The position numbers and the translations under genes were made by a program. Below, one piece after another: positions 1-10,927 of a stretch of 64,000 nucleotides of DNA (the first letter of the stretch is position 1; the number at the start of each line of letters is the position of its first letter). The notes under the pieces are model-generated. The model did not search any database. It was not told the DNA's origin and worked only from the letters and a program-made list of their open reading frames with translations. Source of the DNA: Sphingomonas sp. QA11 (GTDB lineage Bacteria > Pseudomonadota > Alphaproteobacteria > Sphingomonadales > Sphingomonadaceae); contig NZ_CP098774.1 in NCBI RefSeq assembly GCF_028473665.1, forward strand, positions 2,232,001-2,296,000, given 5' to 3'.

Positions 1-2690
1 TTGCCGCCCGCAAAGGTCTGACCTTCCTCGAAGCGGGTCTTGGTCAGGTTGCGCGCCTCGGCCTTGATTTCCCATTTACCGCCCAGCAGTTGGAAGCCTT
101 GGCGGACAACGAAGTCGAGGCGGATGCCTGGACGCTCGATGATGTCCGGCTGGAAACCCGCGCCGCTCAGGTTCGACGGCCCGCGATTGGTGACACGCTG
201 GCTTGCATAGTTGAACAGCAACGTGGCCTGCGACAGCGAGGCCTTGTCCTCGATGCCCAGCTGCAGATTGACCAGATGCTCCGACTGGCCGGTAAGCGGC
301 GCGCCGTCGCGGAATTGCAGGCCGGCGGGGCCAAAACCGGTCGGGCACCCGCCCAGCGTCTGGCTGAGCACGTTCGGCACGCATTCGCCGCCTGCCCTGA
401 TCGACGATTTCGAATAGGTGTAGTTCGCGATCAGCAGCACCCGGCGCGTCGAGAAGAAGCTCGAGTTCAGGAAATCGAGCGGGAAATATTTCTGGAGCTC
501 GACTTCACCACCATAGAGTTTCGCGCCAGGCAGGTTGGTGAAGCCAGTCTGCAGGCGATCATCCGAGCCGGTGAAGAATCCGACCTGCTCGATCGGATTG
601 TCGATCTTCTTGTAGAAACCACCCAGCGTGAAGCGCTGGTCGCGCGCGAAGAACCACTCATAGCGCGCTTCGAAGTTCAGCAGTTCCGAATCACGTAGCA
701 ACGGGTTGCCGAAGAACAGGCGATCCGAATCCGGGTCGCGAAATTGCTGCGGCGCGAGTTCGCGGAACTGCGGGCGCGAGATCGTCTTCGACGCGCTCGC
801 CCGCAATTGCATGTCGGTCGTGAAGTTCCACGTCAGCGTGGCGGCCGGCAGGAAATAATCGTTCTTCAACCGCGTCGTTTGCACGCCGATCGGCGTGACA
901 CGCTCATCGGCCGTTTCGTAGCGGACGCCGACGGTTCCGCGGACACCGCTGACCACCTCGGCTTCCGCCTGGACATAGCCTGCGTGGATGCGCAACGACG
1001 CATCATAGGCATAGGCGCCGAGGGGCGTGCTGAACTGCAGCTCGATATTGTTGATCCGGATCGAATCTAGCGAGAGCAGGTAGTCGGGACGCAGCAGGTT
1101 ATAGGGGTAGCCCGGCACCGTGCCGCCGCCCGCCGAGGTCTGATAATTGAACTGCAGGCGCGTCGAGTTGCGGCTGGTATCGGAATAATAATAGCCGGTC
1201 GACAGCGTGAGCTGCCCGTCGATCGGCACCTTGTAGGTCAGGTCGCCCTGACCGCTGTAGAGATTCTCGCTCAGCGAGCTGAAGATGATCGACGCGAAGG
1301 GGGAGAAGCGCGGCGTGACCTGGAACGCGCCATTGCATTGCGCCCCTGCCGCGTCGTTCGGGGTCTGGACCGTGATCGGCAGGCCAGTCGTGGTCGTCGC
1401 GGAACAGAGATAGTCGAACTGGCGCTCGTAAGGCGCGTTGCGCTTCGAATTGGCATAGGCCCCACGCACGTCGAGCTTCAGCGCATCACTGAGCTTGAAC
1501 GCGCCCACCAGCTGAGTCTCGATCAGCTGGCGCTCGAACCAGTTAGTGTTCTGCTGGAAGCGAAGGCCGCTGGCATTGTTGTACAGCGTCGCGGCGGATC
1601 CGCGCCCCTGCTTCAGCGTGTCGTGGATGTACACATTGGTCCAGCGAACCGTGTTCTCCCCGAATTCGTAACCGAGGCCGAGCAGGCCATTGGTGACGAT
1701 GCGGTTGTCGGTCAGCAGCGTGGTGAAGTCGTTACGCAGCGTGCCGTCCTGCGACACCGAATCCTGCTGAGTCGTCGAGCGCGTGCGGAACGTGTTGCTG
1801 AGGCCGGCCGACCCGATGACGCCAAGTCGACCGCCGCCCAGATCGAACACCGCGCCCGCGCTCAGCTCACCGGAAAAGTTGGCCGGGAGGTGATCGTTAC
1901 GCTGGAGCAGCGTGGTGCTGGCATTGCTGAGCTTCGCGACCTGATCACTCGGGATGATACCCGAACCCTTCGGCGCGTTGCGGATGAAGTCGGGAACCTT
2001 GCGGGTACCGTCGTCGAAGCCAAGCCAGTCCTTGTTCCCGCCGGCATAGGTGTAGCCAAGCTGGTTCGTGGTGGCGGTGTCCGCGGTGATCGACCCGCCG
2101 AACGAGATGAAATCCTCGTCGGGAATGGCCTTGGTCGTCAGGTTGATGACGCCGCCACCGAATTCGCCAGGATAGCTGACCGAGTAGGTCTTCTGGACAA
2201 GCGCCGAGCCGATGATGCTGGTCGGGAAGATGTCGAGCGGAACGGAGCGCCGCAGCGGCTCCGGGCTCGGCAGGGGCGAGCCGTTCAGCAGCGATGAGGA
2301 GTAGCGGTCGCCCAGGCCGCGGACATAGACGAACCCGCCGCCGACGACGCTGAGGCCAGTGACCCGAGTCAGTGCGCCGGCGATATCGCCCTCGCCCGTC
2401 CGCGCGATGTCGGCGCTAGACAGGACGGAGATCACCTGCGGCGTGGCGCGGATGACGTTGGGAATATTGCGGCCGATGACGACGATATCTTCGCCGGCCG
2501 AGGAGTCGAAACCGGGGCTCGATACTTCGACTTGGGCCTCGGGGCTACCCACCTGGTCCTGCGCCGCGGGCGTTGCCTCAGTTTGCGTTGACGGCGTTGC
2601 CGTCGCGCCCGTCGTCTGCGCTAGCGCGGCCGGCGCGACCAGCGTGGACGTTAGGAGTAGGAGCGTTCCATAGGAAAGGCGCTTCTGCAT
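1..2690 (-). CDS. TonB-dependent receptor (3' end outside window)
   Basis: Outer-membrane receptor that imports a bound substrate using TonB/ExbBD energy. The reading frame is open from an ATG at 2690 to the window edge, about 896 residues, so the C-terminal strands and stop are missing. The start MQKRLSYGTLLLLTSTLVAPAA is a signal peptide. After a spacer rich in Ala, Thr and Gln comes the plug, beginning near EDIVVIGRNI, with the plug motif YVRGLGDRYSSSLLNG and then GEFGGGVINL. Long beta-barrel sequence with aromatic strand ends follows. It lies 93 bases downstream of a lipoprotein gene on the same strand, with a perfect hairpin between them, so the two probably form one operon under the Pho-like array upstream of the lipoprotein. 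The substrate cannot be read from the sequence; phosphorus compounds are an inference. Confidence 0.93.
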   Translation of the reverse strand, partial: MQKRLSYGTLLLLTSTLVAPAALAQTTGATATPSTQTEATPAAQDQVGSPEAQVEVSSPGFDSSAGEDIVVIGRNIPNVIRATPQVISVLSSADIARTGEGDIAGALTRVTGLSVVGGGFVYVRGLGDRYSSSLLNGSPLPSPEPLRRSVPLDIFPTSIIGSALVQKTYSVSYPGEFGGGVINLTTKAIPDEDFISFGGSITADTATTNQLGYTYAGGNKDWLGFDDGTRKVPDFIRNAPKGSGIIPSDQVAKLSNASTTLLQRNDHLPANFSGELSAGAVFDLGGGRLGVIGSAGLSNTFRTRSTTQQDSVSQDGTLRNDFTTLLTDNRIVTNGLLGLGYEFGENTVRWTNVYIHDTLKQGRGSAATLYNNASGLRFQQNTNWFERQLIETQLVGAFKLSDALKLDVRGAYANSKRNAPYERQFDYLCSATTTTGLPITVQTPNDAAGAQCNGAFQVTPRFSPFASIIFSSLSENLYSGQGDLTYKVPIDGQLTLSTGYYYSDTSRNSTRLQFNYQTSAGGGTVPGYPYNLLRPDYLLSLDSIRINNIELQFSTPLGAYAYDASLRIHAGYVQAEAEVVSGVRGTVGVRYETADERVTPIGVQTTRLKNDYFLPAATLTWNFTTDMQLRASASKTISRPQFRELAPQQFRDPDSDRLFFGNPLLRDSELLNFEARYEWFFARDQRFTLGGFYKKIDNPIEQVGFFTGSDDRLQTGFTNLPGAKLYGGEVELQKYFPLDFLNSSFFSTRRVLLIANYTYSKSSIRAGGECVPNVLSQTLGGCPTGFGPAGLQFRDGAPLTGQSEHLVNLQLGIEDKASLSQATLLFNYASQRVTNRGPSNLSGAGFQPDIIERPGIRLDFVVRQGFQLLGGKWEIKAEARNLTKTRFEEGQTFAGG

Positions 2691-2725
2691 GGCCTGAAAT
2701 CCCGATCGATATTGAATAGGCGAAC

Positions 2726-2754
2726 GCCGGGGCGGCACTGGAGGCCGCCCCGGC
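2726..2754 (-). terminator. Intercistronic hairpin between lipoprotein and TonB receptor genes
   Basis: A perfect 11-bp inverted repeat, GCCGGGGCGGC and its complement, around a 7-base loop. No T-run follows on the minus strand, so it is more likely an mRNA-stabilising or partially attenuating hairpin than a full terminator. It would let the lipoprotein be made in excess over the receptor. Confidence 0.5.
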
Positions 2755-2783
2755 ATCAATGCTCGTTGGATCGCTGCCGGGGC

Positions 2784-4397
2784 TTAACGGCCCTGGCAGG
2801 CGAAATAGACCGAGTTGAACACCGGCGGGCCGACATCCTGCAGCGCAGCGTCCGCCGGACGGATCGTCGTGCGGCCACCCGCGGTCTGCTCGCCGGCGAT
2901 GATGTTGAGGCACGCGACGTTCGACGGTGCCGTCACGATCCCGTTGACGAACGTCATGTCGGCGCCGCCGCGGAGACGGATCGCAGCCGGTGCCAGCGCG
3001 CGCTGGATGAAGGTGAAGTTCGCATAGCGGCCGAAGGTGCGCGGCAGCAGGTCCTCGGCGTTGTTCGAATCGATCTCGGTCGAGAAGGAATCCGCCGTGG
3101 CGCCGAGCACACGCTGCGCGGCAATCATGAACTGGATATAGCCGCGATAGCCATTGTCGATGTCGAACCCGTCATCGTCGGCACCGGTGATGGCTATGTA
3201 TTTGAGATTCGTCGTGCCGCCGAAGATCTCGATCCCGTCATCCGCCGAATTGTGGCTCTGGACGTGATCGATCACGGTGCCCGATCCGGTGCCGCCCAAG
3301 GTCAGGCCCTGAAGCTCGTTGCCATCCGAGATCGCGATGCCGCTGTAACGAATCTGCACATACTGCATCGTGCCGCTGCTGTCGGCTGCGGTCGGGCCGC
3401 CGTAGAAACGGCCGGTCACACCCTCGATCGCCAGCTGGCAGGTCGCGCTGCTGCCCGCTGCATTGTTCGGACCGGTACCCGTCGCGCACACCGCGGTCGG
3501 CGCGCGGCCGAGCAGGATGATGCCGCCCCACTGACCTTGCGTGGCGTCGCTGACGCCGTTGGCGGCGAGGTTTTGCTGCGAAGTGAAGATGATCGGCGCC
3601 GAAACCGTGCCCACCGCGTTGATCTTGGCACCGCGGTTGACGAGCAGCAGGTCGTTGGTCGCTTCGGTCGAATCCGCGGCGATCACGACACCGGCCGAGA
3701 TATTCAGCACGGCGCCGGAATCAGCGCCGGTCGTACCGACATCGTTGCCCACCTCGGTCTGGCCGCGCAAGCGGTAGAACACGCCGGCAATCTTCGGCAG
3801 GTTGAGCGTGCCGGTGATGAGCGCCGGCAGGCGGCAGGCGCGGAATGTCTGCACCAGGCCGTCGTCGATCGTGCCGGTAGGGCAAGCAGCCGTCGAGCCA
3901 CCCGTGCCGATCGCCGGAACCGAGGTGCAGGCTGCGCCGCTGCCGCCGAATTCTGCGGTGGTCGAGTTGCAGGTCCAGCCTTGGAAGGCTGTGTCGGTCG
4001 GACCGTTCAACGCGCCCACATAGTTGGTGCTGCTGAAGAAGCTGTTGATCGTCGAAGGATCGACCGCGGTCGCGAGCGATGCGGCGGTGGTCGGATAGAC
4101 ACCGTTCAGCATCGCCTTCGTGCCGTTCACGTTGTTGTTGGTGCCCGCATTGACGAGTGCAAGCTGCTCGTCGGCGGTGATCGAAATGCTGTTGACCGTG
4201 GTAACCGCCGCGAACTGTGCCGCAGTGATCGGCGACGGGGTCGGCGTTGGCGTCGGCGACGGCGCGGGTGCCGGGGGATTGATCACGACCGTGCCAGCGC
4301 CAGGCGAAGCGACGCCATCGGCGCCGTCGCAACCGCTCAGCGCGAGGAGAGCCGTGCTGCTCATGAGGACAAGACTGAAGCGCTTGAAGCTGGCCAT
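2784..4397 (-). CDS. Secreted lipoprotein with beta-helix-like repeats, partner of TonB receptor
   Basis: Predicted surface or periplasmic lipoprotein of 537 residues. The ATG at 4397 is preceded by GGAG at good spacing and starts a signal peptide ending in the lipobox LSGC. The mature N-terminus is a Pro/Thr-rich linker (PAPAPSPTPTPTPSP). The body contains Gly/Asp/Asn-rich turns such as GAKINAVGTVSAPIIFTS and DDGFDIDNGYRG, which suggest a right-handed parallel beta-helix. Several Cys pairs are present. No catalytic motif was recognised. It is the first gene before the receptor and is preceded by tandem Pho-box-like half-sites, so capturing or presenting a phosphorus source is the leading guess. 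Longer in-frame starts exist upstream, but they lack the signal peptide context. Confidence 0.85.
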   Translation of the reverse strand: MASFKRFSLVLMSSTALLALSGCDGADGVASPGAGTVVINPPAPAPSPTPTPTPSPITAAQFAAVTTVNSISITADEQLALVNAGTNNNVNGTKAMLNGVYPTTAASLATAVDPSTINSFFSSTNYVGALNGPTDTAFQGWTCNSTTAEFGGSGAACTSVPAIGTGGSTAACPTGTIDDGLVQTFRACRLPALITGTLNLPKIAGVFYRLRGQTEVGNDVGTTGADSGAVLNISAGVVIAADSTEATNDLLLVNRGAKINAVGTVSAPIIFTSQQNLAANGVSDATQGQWGGIILLGRAPTAVCATGTGPNNAAGSSATCQLAIEGVTGRFYGGPTAADSSGTMQYVQIRYSGIAISDGNELQGLTLGGTGSGTVIDHVQSHNSADDGIEIFGGTTNLKYIAITGADDDGFDIDNGYRGYIQFMIAAQRVLGATADSFSTEIDSNNAEDLLPRTFGRYANFTFIQRALAPAAIRLRGGADMTFVNGIVTAPSNVACLNIIAGEQTAGGRTTIRPADAALQDVGPPVFNSVYFACQGR

Positions 4398-4517
4398 GAA
4401 GGTCTCCGTTCGATCTGTGAGCGGGAGCAGACATGCCCCCCGGATCGACTCGGTGTTCCCCCTGCCGACCACAAAGCCTCCGCTAGGGATGGCACATGAC
4501 TCCACAGTGCGGATTTG

Positions 4518-4576
4518 AAGACTCTTGAATGACATTAAAATTTCAGATTGATGACGATCATTGCAGTTTCATGACA
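4518..4576 (-). promoter_or_regulatory. Tandem PhoB-like box array upstream of lipoprotein/receptor operon
   Basis: Read on the minus strand, six half-sites occur: TGTCAT, TGCAAT, CGTCAT, TGAAAT, TGTCAT and AGTCTT. Their starts are 11, 9, 11, 11 and 11 bases apart. Eleven-base spacing of TGTCA-type direct repeats is the signature of PhoB-binding Pho boxes, and the second half-sites are preceded by the typical A/T-rich linkers (GAAAC, CAATC). The array ends about 120 bases before the lipoprotein start. The match is by eye against the known consensus, and no -10 element is obvious. Confidence 0.6.
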
Positions 4577-4644
4577 TTCTCCGGATCGCGATCGCCGGAA
4601 TCGAAGAACCCGCCAGTCGCATCGCGGCCGGCGGGCTCGAAAGA

Positions 4645-4719
4645 TGGTGGGCGCGACAGGGATTGAACCTGTGACCCCACCCGTGTGAAGGGTGTGCTCT
4701 ACCGCTGAGCTACGCGCCC
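4645..4719 (-). tRNA. tRNA-Val (anticodon CAC)
   Basis: 75 bases including an encoded CCA. On the minus strand the acceptor stem is GGGCGCG/CGCGCCC, the D arm is AGCTCAGCGGTAGAGC, and the anticodon stem CACCC/GGGTG encloses the loop TTCACAC, giving anticodon CAC (reads GTG). The T arm contains GGTTCAATCCC. All four arms fold. Confidence 0.96.
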
Positions 4720-4883
4720 ATCGCGATCCGGCCGATATCCTTCGAAAAGGACCACGACCCTCCGCAATGTCTTCGCTGACGTTCCCGTCAACGGAATAGG
4801 GCGGCGTCGCCGCCGCCCTGATGTCATCGCCTTAGAAAAGGGGCCGCGGCTTGTCCAGCCCCGGCGCCCATATCATTTGCCGA

Positions 4884-5156
4884 TCAGTTGACTGAATCCT
4901 TCAGCCCCTTGCCCGCCTTGAACTTGGGCTGCGACGACGCCTTGATCGTCATCGGCTCGCCGGTGCGCGGGTTGCGGCCGGTCGACGCCTTGCGCTTGCT
5001 GACCGAAAAAGTGCCGAATCCGACCAGACGAACTTCGTCGCCCTTTTTCAGCGCCGCCGAAATCGCATCGAACACGGCCTCGACCGCCTTGCTGGCATCG
5101 CCCTTGCCCAGTCCGGACGCGTCGGCGACCGATCCGATCAGTTCCTGCTTGTTCAT
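4884..5156 (-). CDS. hup: HU-family nucleoid DNA-binding protein
   Basis: Small basic histone-like protein (90 residues, normal for the family) that dimerises and bends DNA, shaping the nucleoid. It begins MNKQELIGSVADASGLGKG and carries the classic beta-arm signature GFGTFSVSKRKASTGRNPRTG near residues 47-67, including the conserved Arg-Asn-Pro at the arm tip. It lies directly downstream of lon on the same strand, separated by a strong hairpin and its own likely promoter, an arrangement common in proteobacteria. A GGGGG run about 11 bases before the ATG is the probable ribosome binding site. Confidence 0.97.
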   Translation of the reverse strand: MNKQELIGSVADASGLGKGDASKAVEAVFDAISAALKKGDEVRLVGFGTFSVSKRKASTGRNPRTGEPMTIKASSQPKFKAGKGLKDSVN

Positions 5157-5221
5157 GCCGAAAGAACCCCCGTCTTGAAATGATACAATGTGAATGAGTC
5201 GCGGCGCGAAGCCGGTGGTAC

Positions 5222-5250
5222 AGTAAGACGGGTCGAAACGGGGCTGTCAA
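5222..5250 (-). promoter_or_regulatory. Putative hup promoter
   Basis: On the minus strand, a perfect -35 hexamer TTGACA (5245-5250) is followed after 17 bases by CTTACT (5222-5227), about 65 bases before the hup start codon. The -35 begins immediately after the hairpin that ends the lon transcript. The -10 is imperfect. Confidence 0.5.
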
Positions 5251-5303
5251 AGCAAAACGACCTAAAATTTCGCCTAAGGGAGCGAAATTCAGGCCGTTTT
5301 GCT
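5251..5303 (-). terminator. Long hairpin terminator after lon
   Basis: An imperfect inverted repeat with arms of about 22 bases (AGCAAAACGACCTAAAATTTCGC on the plus strand, split here by position 5251-5273 and 5282-5303) around an 8-base loop, just below the lon stop codon. The arms are A/T-rich at their base, and on the minus strand the right arm ends in TTTTGCTTTG. It probably terminates lon and could act in both directions. Confidence 0.6.
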
Positions 5304-5314
5304 TGACATGTTGA

Positions 5315-7709
<2,395 letters not shown>

Positions 7710-7711
<2 letters not shown>

Positions 7712-8453
7712 GAATACTCCGGCAGCGCCTGAACGAGGCGCCAGTTCTCCCTTATATGGTGCTGGTGACCAATCCATCAATCGTCGAACGTTTTTTGCCG
7801 GCGCAGGCGCGATGCTCGCCCTGCCCGCGGCCGCCTTGCCCGCCGACCCGGTCGAGCGGGCAATGACAGCGATCGGGGGCCGTGACCTGATCGAACGGGT
7901 ACGGGCAATCCGCTGGATCGGCACGGGTAAACTCCATCTCGGCGGCAAGACGGTTGAGCTGGGGATGGAGACCCATCTGGAGCCTTTTGTGCGGGCACGA
8001 TCAGACAGCTGGCTGCTGAGCGACGGGCGAAGCGTGATGCGGACGCTGATGATCGAAGGCGATCGAGGCTTCGCGGTGGTCGAAGGAAAGCAGTCGGCGC
8101 TGCCTTCCCTCGCCACGCTCAACGAACGCCAGCAGTTCGGCGCCTATGGCTATATGCTGATGGCAGGCGCCCGATGGGAAGCGCTGCCGCGCGGGGCATT
8201 GCGCGGAACCCGACCCGGCTTTCCGTCGATCGACGTCCGGTTCGGGAAGGACGGACGGATGCTGTCCGCCGACTACATCCTCTCGCCGCCGGACGATCCG
8301 GGCACGGGCGGCAAACCGGTCCGCGAGTATCTCGGCTTTGCCGGGACGATGGCTGACAAGGGCGTGCGCTGGCCGCAACGGCTGGCGATCGCCAAGAACA
8401 ACCGCCCCTTCTTCGCCCTTTCCATCGACCATTTCTCGGTCGATCTCCGTTGA
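7710..8453 (+). CDS. Tat-exported protein of unknown function
   Basis: A 247-residue protein with an N-terminal twin-arginine signal, INRRTFFAGAGAMLALPAAALPA, so a folded periplasmic product is expected. The mature part has short patterns such as RDLIERVRAIRWIGTGKL and the C-terminal FFALSIDHFSVDL, reminiscent of outer-membrane lipoprotein-sorting-like beta folds, but no named family was recognised. The ATG overlaps the lon start codon on the other strand. The stop overlaps the possible TTG start (8450) of the M1 peptidase gene, implying a two-gene operon. No other in-frame start precedes the twin-arginine motif. Confidence 0.8.
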
Positions 8454-8467
8454 GGTTTGACGATCCG

Positions 8468-10186
8468 ATGCTGCTGAAGCCCGCCCTGGCCCTTGCCGCA
8501 CTGTCGCTCACCACCGCTGCCGCCCCGCCCAAGAAGGGCGAGCCGCCAATCACCGAACAGACTCAGCGATCGGGCGGCCCGATCGAACCCGACCGGGCCA
8601 GCCTGCGCTTCGACCATGCCGACCTCGCGTTCGAGGTGCTGCCCGAAACGCACGAACTGCGCGGCCTCGCCACGTTGACCTTCACCGCGAAGGCCCCGCT
8701 GACACGGCTGCTGATCGACCTCGACAGGAATCTCGCGCCGAGCGCGATATCGATCGATGGCAAGCCAGTCCCTAAGGGCGACTTTTCCGACCCGGACGGA
8801 CGGCTGACGATCAAACTCCCCAGGACTGTCGCCGCAGGCGAAAGCGTGACCGCGGCGATCACCTATGGCGGCACCCCGCACGTTGCGGCGAACGCGCCAT
8901 GGGACGACGGCGTGGTCTGGGCGAAGACGCCTGACGGCCAAACCTGGTTCGCGACGACCGCCGAAGGCTATGGCTGCGACCTGTTCTGGCCGTGTCTCGA
9001 TTTCCCGACCGGCGAGCCTGAGCGCGTGACGCTCCATATCACCGTGCCAAAGGGTCTGAAGGCACCCTCCAACGGCAAGCTGATCGGCGTCGACACGCTG
9101 CCCGACGGGCGCACGACATGGCACTGGAGCGCCCGCCAGCCCAACACCTACGGCATCGCGCTCAACGTCGGGCCCTATGAGGAGATTTCGGGGACCTACA
9201 AGAGCCGTTTCGGCAACGAGATCCCGATGTTCTACTGGTATCTGCCCGGCGAGGAAGCCAAGGCGGAGGCACTCTTCGCCGAGTTCGCGCCAACGCTGGA
9301 TTTCTTCGAAAGGGAGATCGGCCCCTACCCGTTCGGCGACGAGAAACTCGGCGTGGTCGAGACACCGCACAAGGGCATGGAGCACCAGACGATCAACGCC
9401 TATGGCAACGAATATGCCAAGGCGCCCGAAGGCTTCGACTGGCTGTTCCAGCATGAATTCGCCCATGAATATTTCGGCAACCAGCTGACGGCGGCCAACT
9501 GGGACGATTACTGGCTCCACGAGGGCTACGGCACCTATATGCAGCCCTGGTACGGGCTGTGGCGCGAAGGTACCGCGCGGTACGCGACGATGCTCGACGA
9601 CGAGCGCAACAAGATCGCGAACCTCCAACCGCTGATCTCGGGCAGAATCCGCACCGAGGAGGAGGTCTATGAGATCAGCAAGGGCGGGCCCGGCCAGGAC
9701 ATCTACTACAAGGGCTCGTGGATGCTCCACACGCTGCGGAACCTGATCGGGGAGGCCGCCTTTCGCGACGTGACTCGACTGGCCGTCTATGGCCGGCTCG
9801 ATCCGAAGCCGGGCAATTTCTCGCCACGCTTCGGCTCGACGATGGAGTATGAAGGCTTTGTAAAGCAGGTGACCGGCAAGGATTATGGCTGGTTCTTCGA
9901 CGTCTATCTGCGCAAGGCAGCCCTTCCCGAACTCGTCGAAACGCGCGACGGCAATAGCCTGAACCTCAGCTGGAAGGCGCCGGACGGCCCGCCCTTCCCC
10001 ATGCCGGTCGAGGTGCAGGTCGACGGCAAGGTGGAGCGGATTGCGATGACCGGCGGGCGCGGTACGATCGCGGTGGGCCCCGACGCCCATGTCGTGATCG
10101 ACCCGGCCAGCCGCATCCTCAAACGGTCAAAGGCACTCGAGGAATACAAGGCGTGGAAAGCCAGGCCACCCAGGTCGAAATATTAG
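8468..10186 (+). CDS. M1-family zinc aminopeptidase, secreted
   Basis: Predicted periplasmic metallopeptidase that removes N-terminal residues from peptides; 572 residues. The start MLLKPALALAALSLTTAAAP gives a signal peptide. An in-frame TTG at 8450, overlapping the upstream stop, is an alternative start. The zinc site is complete: HEFAH at residues 329-333 and the third ligand Glu352 in WLHEGYGTY, the exact HExxH-18-E spacing of M1. The substrate-gating motif appears as GMEHQT instead of GAMEN. It is shorter than full-length M1 enzymes and lacks the large C-terminal helical domain, as in many secreted bacterial members. It is coupled to the Tat protein upstream. Confidence 0.93.
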   Translation: MLLKPALALAALSLTTAAAPPKKGEPPITEQTQRSGGPIEPDRASLRFDHADLAFEVLPETHELRGLATLTFTAKAPLTRLLIDLDRNLAPSAISIDGKPVPKGDFSDPDGRLTIKLPRTVAAGESVTAAITYGGTPHVAANAPWDDGVVWAKTPDGQTWFATTAEGYGCDLFWPCLDFPTGEPERVTLHITVPKGLKAPSNGKLIGVDTLPDGRTTWHWSARQPNTYGIALNVGPYEEISGTYKSRFGNEIPMFYWYLPGEEAKAEALFAEFAPTLDFFEREIGPYPFGDEKLGVVETPHKGMEHQTINAYGNEYAKAPEGFDWLFQHEFAHEYFGNQLTAANWDDYWLHEGYGTYMQPWYGLWREGTARYATMLDDERNKIANLQPLISGRIRTEEEVYEISKGGPGQDIYYKGSWMLHTLRNLIGEAAFRDVTRLAVYGRLDPKPGNFSPRFGSTMEYEGFVKQVTGKDYGWFFDVYLRKAALPELVETRDGNSLNLSWKAPDGPPFPMPVEVQVDGKVERIAMTGGRGTIAVGPDAHVVIDPASRILKRSKALEEYKAWKARPPRSKY

Positions 10187-10196
10187 GACAAGTATC

Positions 10197-10799
10197 ATGC
10201 CCTTGTTCCACAACGATCCCGTAGGACTTCCCGGCCTTGCCGCCATGGCCCTTGGTCTCGTCGCTTTCTTCATCGCCTTGATGGCGGCGCGCTACCGCGC
10301 GACCCGGATCGCCAGGGTCGCCGACGCAAACAGTAGCCGGGCGTCCTGGATATGGATCATCATGCAGGGCCTCGGCCTCGCCATTGCCGGATATGGCCGG
10401 ATCGACGCTTCGCTCGACCCGATGTCGTTCAAGGCAATCGTGGAGGGGCTCGCGACGTTGCTTCTGGTCCTCGGCGCCGTAGGGCTGTTCGATGCATCGT
10501 CACGGACAATGGGCAAGAACTGGAGCCTGGTCGCACGCACCCGCGAAGATCATCAACTCGTCCAGACCGGCCCCTTCGCCGTGGTGCGCCATCCGATCTA
10601 TGTCGCCTTGTTCCTGTTCATGATCGGGATGGTGATCGCCTATGGCCATACGCGCAACCTCATCCTCGCGGTGCCGGTCTATGCCGTTGCGACCTGGCTG
10701 CGGGCACGGCTTGAGGAACGCTTGCTGCGCCATCGGTTCGGCGCTGACTATGACGCCTATGCCGCAAGGGTGAAACGCTTCGTACCGGGGGCTTTCTGA
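10197..10799 (+). CDS. ICMT/PEMT-like membrane methyltransferase
   Basis: A 200-residue integral membrane protein with about five hydrophobic segments. The C-terminal half carries the isoprenylcysteine carboxyl methyltransferase-like signature: GPFAVVRHPIYVALFLF followed by the ARLEERLLRHRFGADYDAY motif, which binds S-adenosylmethionine in this family. The substrate of bacterial members is usually unknown (lipid or phenolic methylation). AGGA lies nine bases before the ATG, ten bases after the M1 peptidase stop, so it is probably co-transcribed with it. Confidence 0.88.
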   Translation: MPLFHNDPVGLPGLAAMALGLVAFFIALMAARYRATRIARVADANSSRASWIWIIMQGLGLAIAGYGRIDASLDPMSFKAIVEGLATLLLVLGAVGLFDASSRTMGKNWSLVARTREDHQLVQTGPFAVVRHPIYVALFLFMIGMVIAYGHTRNLILAVPVYAVATWLRARLEERLLRHRFGADYDAYAARVKRFVPGAF

Positions 10800-10927
10800 C
10801 CGAAACGCTGACGTTCGAGCGCGACGGCACGCCGCTCCGTCAGGCGGCAGCCATCGGCTGGCTGCCGGAAATCGCGGCGATCCTCTCTCATCTCGCCCCT
10901 GACCGCGCCGGTATCCGGCTTCGCGGG

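Larger units (their letters stand above)
4398..4883. other. Intergenic stretch holding Pho-like array and tRNA-Val
   Basis: There is no protein gene between the lipoprotein start and the HU stop. The stretch holds the lipoprotein leader, the Pho-like half-site array (4518-4576), tRNA-Val (4645-4719) and a small perfect hairpin at 4799-4818 (GGGCGGCG, 4-base loop, complement). That hairpin is not followed by a T-run on either strand. Nothing else was recognised. Confidence 0.7.

Noticed and set aside
2712..4499. Long plus-strand open frame of about 595 codons opposite the lipoprotein gene
   Set aside because: Arg/Ala-rich shadow of a high-GC gene; the minus-strand frame has a signal peptide, lipobox and ribosome binding site.
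4799..4818. Hairpin between hup and tRNA-Val as a terminator
   Set aside because: Stem is perfect but short, with no T-run on either strand; mentioned only in the intergenic entry.
8273..10090. 605-codon minus-strand open frame over the M1 peptidase gene
   Set aside because: Antisense shadow without recognisable protein features; the plus strand encodes complete M1 motifs.
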